Of a stretch of 21,959 nt of DNA, positions 21,777 to 21,959 are shown one piece after another. Numbering within the stretch: the first letter of the stretch is position 1; each line of letters starts with the position of its first letter. A program made the translations under genes and the position numbers. Source of the DNA: an uncultured Curtobacterium sp. (GTDB lineage Bacteria > Actinomycetota > Actinomycetes > Actinomycetales > Microbacteriaceae); assembly GCA_913774725.1 (NCBI GenBank), contig CAJYIG010000356.1:1-21959 (forward strand), read 5' to 3'. The notes under the pieces were generated by a model. It was not told where the DNA came from, did not search any database, and saw nothing but the letters and a program-made list of their open reading frames with translations.

Positions 21777-21959
21777 GGCACCGCCACCACGTCCGCCGCG
21801 AGCGGACCAGCAGGAGCGGAAGCGGAAGCGGAACCGGAACCCGCACCCGCGCTTGCACCCGCGCCGGCACCACCCGCGGCGGCACCACCGGCGCCGGCTC
21901 CTTCCGCGCCGGCGCCGATCGTAGGCTTCGCGACCGCCGGGTCGAACCGGGCGATCTCG
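21773..21959 (-). CDS. C-terminal end of an unidentified protein (5' end outside window)
   Basis: On the minus strand a frame open at the window edge runs 61 codons to TGA at 21773-21775 with strongly GC-rich third positions. It begins EIARFDPAVAKPTIG and continues as an Ala/Gly/Ser low-complexity tail ending in AADVVAVP. The stop overlaps the GTG of the PdxH-like gene. The visible part is a linker-like tail, so the function cannot be named; the conserved domain lies outside the window. Confidence 0.6.
   Translation of the reverse strand, partial: EIARFDPAVAKPTIGAGAEGAGAGGAAAGGAGAGASAGAGSGSASASAPAGPLAADVVAVP

Overview
The window is a GC-rich, gene-dense stretch of an actinobacterial chromosome. 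Third-codon-position GC, short intergenic gaps, GTGA/ATGA stop-start overlaps, TANNNT -10 boxes placed 7-8 nt before start codons, a LAxTG-type wall-sorting signal and the gene content all point to Microbacteriaceae, with a Curtobacterium-like organism my best guess. No genome comparison was possible, so the genus is inference.

Left third (1-8870). The window opens inside a membrane-anchored protein that overlaps efeO, and efeO in turn overlaps efeB: a periplasmic/Tat-exported iron-uptake operon read on +. Convergent to it on - are a cell-wall-anchored 5'-nucleotidase with a twin-palindrome promoter, a PoxB-like thiamine-diphosphate enzyme and a Gfo/Idh/MocA oxidoreductase.

Middle (8871-11694). 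A divergent promoter region separates the oxidoreductase from a divergent glucose-6-phosphate dehydrogenase homologue on +. It is followed by a dienelactone-hydrolase-family gene, tRNA-Arg(ACG) with a strong terminator, and a 245-nt region with candidate control sites for the next operon.

Core of interest (11695-19699). One + strand operon encodes an NCS1/CodB-like permease, a short HyuA-type hydantoinase/oxoprolinase protein, three tandem DUF917-family (S-Me-THD-like) proteins and a PucR-type regulator. Everything from hyuA on is overlapping or separated by at most 28 nt. No HyuB subunit is present. The likely logic is: import a nucleobase- or hydantoin-like ring compound, act on it with the HyuA/DUF917 proteins, and sense it with the PucR protein, which is coupled to the last DUF917 gene. 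The substrate is not known from the sequence. The third DUF917 copy has lost the motifs shared by the first two.

Right end (19700-21959). A symmetric array of four TTCGA half-sites lies before a small lipoprotein gene. Next comes a two-gene module of unknown function with more AT at third positions, then a convergent PdxH-like flavin oxidase lacking a key PdxH histidine, coupled to the Ala/Gly/Ser-rich C-terminus of a gene that leaves the window. No insertion sequence, CRISPR array or rRNA was seen.
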